Below are positions 5,817-6,777 of a stretch of 6,777 nt of DNA, one piece after another. The position numbers and the translations under genes are program-made. How positions within the stretch are numbered: the first letter of the stretch is position 1; each line of letters starts with the position of its first letter. Source of the stretch: an uncultured Clostridium sp. (GTDB taxonomy: Bacteria; Bacillota; Clostridia; Lachnospirales; Lachnospiraceae); NCBI GenBank assembly GCA_947643685.1, contig CANRXD010000089.1, positions 1-6,777 on the forward strand. The letters run 5' to 3'. Under the pieces are notes generated by a model that had not been told where the DNA came from, did not search any database, and worked only from the letters and a program-made list of their open reading frames with translations.

Positions 5817-6777
5817 ATGACTGACTTTTTCAGAAAGCACACATTGATTGCCGGAACCCTGCTCCTTACGGCCACCGGCTTTGCTTCCAGAATTCTTGGA
5901 TTCTTTTACAGAATCTTTCTATCCCGCACCATCGGCGCCGAAGGGCTTGGGATTTATCAGATGATTTTTCCTGTCTATGGCATCTGCTTCTCCCTTTGTG
6001 CCGGTTCCATTCAGACAGCCATCTCCCGTTTCACCGCGGCCGATGAAAAAAGGGCGAAAAAAACTCTCCTTACGGGATTTTTCATTTCCTTTTCCCTGTC
6101 CCTGGGGTTAGCTGCCCTGATCATCCGATTTTCGGATTTTCTGGCTGTACATATTCTTATGGAGCCCCGCTGTGCCCCCCTTCTTCCGGCTCTGGCCCTG
6201 GCCTTCCCATGTACCTCCGTCCACGCATGTATCTGCGGCTATTATTATGGAAAGGAAAAGGTACAGATCCCGGCCCTGGCACAGCTGGCAGAACAATGTG
6301 TACGGATTTTTACTGTTTTCCTCATCACAGATATCTGCCGGGAACAGGGACGTCCTGTAACCGTATTTGTGGCTGTGGCCGGGCTTGTGGCCGGGGAGGC
6401 CGGTTCTGCCCTGTTTACCCTCGTCTCCTACCTGTTGTTTTCTCAGAATCCGGAAGTCTGCAAAAATCCGTATGCGGACAAAACCCCACATGCAGGCAGG
6501 ACGGGCAGAAAAATTCCACGCAGAGTCAGCTCCTTTTCTGAAACAGCCATTCCTCTGATGGCCCTGGCCATTCCTTTAATGGCCAACCGCCTGGTCGTAA
6601 ATCTTCTCCAAAGCCTGGAAGCCATTCTGATACCAAACCGCTTAAACGCATTTGGCTTATCCCAGTCTCAGGCCCTCAGCGTTTACGGAATCCTCACGGG
6701 AATGTCCATGCCTTTCATTATGTTCCCTTCCGCCATTGTAAACTCTCTGGCCGTAGTCCTTCTCCCCACGGTGGCCA
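5817..6777 (+). CDS. SpoVB-like polysaccharide/lipid flippase, N-terminal part
   Basis: Membrane protein of the MOP/MATE-like superfamily (polysaccharide biosynthesis, COG2244 type), related to SpoVB and other lipid-linked oligosaccharide flippases. The frame is open from 5817 to the window edge (320 full codons); family members run about 500-550 residues, so roughly 60% is present. The N-terminus has the family signature FASRILGFFYRIFLSRTIG followed by AEGLGIYQMIFPVYG, as in SpoVB. Hydrophobic segments lie near residues 10-30, 45-68, 84-110, 120-142, 153-172, 180-208, 243-265 and 286-320. A polar, basic cytoplasmic-type loop at about 210-240 interrupts them. The start at 5817 follows CTGGAG by 5 bases. 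An in-frame ATG at 5748 would add 23 mostly hydrophobic residues but lacks a good ribosome site. The likely role is moving a lipid-linked wall or spore-cortex precursor across the membrane. It is divergent from nifS and probably functionally unrelated. Confidence 0.9.
   Translation, partial: MTDFFRKHTLIAGTLLLTATGFASRILGFFYRIFLSRTIGAEGLGIYQMIFPVYGICFSLCAGSIQTAISRFTAADEKRAKKTLLTGFFISFSLSLGLAALIIRFSDFLAVHILMEPRCAPLLPALALAFPCTSVHACICGYYYGKEKVQIPALAQLAEQCVRIFTVFLITDICREQGRPVTVFVAVAGLVAGEAGSALFTLVSYLLFSQNPEVCKNPYADKTPHAGRTGRKIPRRVSSFSETAIPLMALAIPLMANRLVVNLLQSLEAILIPNRLNAFGLSQSQALSVYGILTGMSMPFIMFPSAIVNSLAVVLLPTVA

Noticed and set aside
5553..5840. 95-codon minus-strand frame across the intergenic repeat
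   Set aside because: It runs through the palindromic element, the nifS promoter region and the flippase start, and resembles no protein family.
6108..6491. Several frames on both strands inside the flippase
   Set aside because: They are shadows of the plus-strand frame opening at 5817, which gives a clear membrane protein through to the window end.

Overview
The window looks like a low-to-mid GC Firmicute chromosome, most likely a gut Clostridia of the Lachnospiraceae type. The evidence is the gene order nifS-nifU-mnmA followed by a lipoprotein amidase, strong AGGAGG-like ribosome binding sites, and a SpoVB-type flippase next door. The assignment rests on protein and gene-order resemblance only; no search was run.

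Layout. (1) Bases 1-1216, plus strand: two decayed accessory genes in tandem, a UvrD-like helicase remnant and a dinD-like gene. Each keeps recognisable sequence at both ends but has lost an internal piece, and the two remaining parts are in different frames. (2) Bases 1217-1429: a non-coding junction between accessory and core DNA. It holds a 15-bp inverted repeat that may terminate the leftward operon, and a short perfect palindrome. (3) Bases 1430-5440, minus strand: a compact four-gene operon, transcribed nifS, nifU, mnmA, amidase. It has a good sigma-A-type promoter about 110 bases upstream of nifS. Gaps shrink along the operon: 61 bases, 3 bases, then a 4-base overlap. (4) Bases 5441-5816: the divergent intergenic region, with the nifS promoter, a leader inverted repeat, and a striking roughly 100-base palindromic element flanked by 17-bp direct repeats. 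(5) Base 5817 to the end, plus strand: the N-terminal 320 codons of a SpoVB-like lipid flippase, open at the window edge.

How the genes work together. NifS takes sulfur from cysteine. NifU is a scaffold for Fe-S cluster assembly. MnmA uses activated sulfur to make 2-thiouridine at the wobble base of tRNAs for Lys, Glu and Gln. This MnmA has the CXXC+C cysteine pattern, which has been proposed to hold an Fe-S cluster, so its placement directly after nifU is meaningful. The fourth gene, a cell-wall amidase lipoprotein, has no obvious link to sulfur but is translationally coupled to mnmA by a GTGA overlap. No wholly new system is evident. The most unusual items are the structured repeat at 5602-5722 and the paired internal deletions in the helicase and dinD genes.
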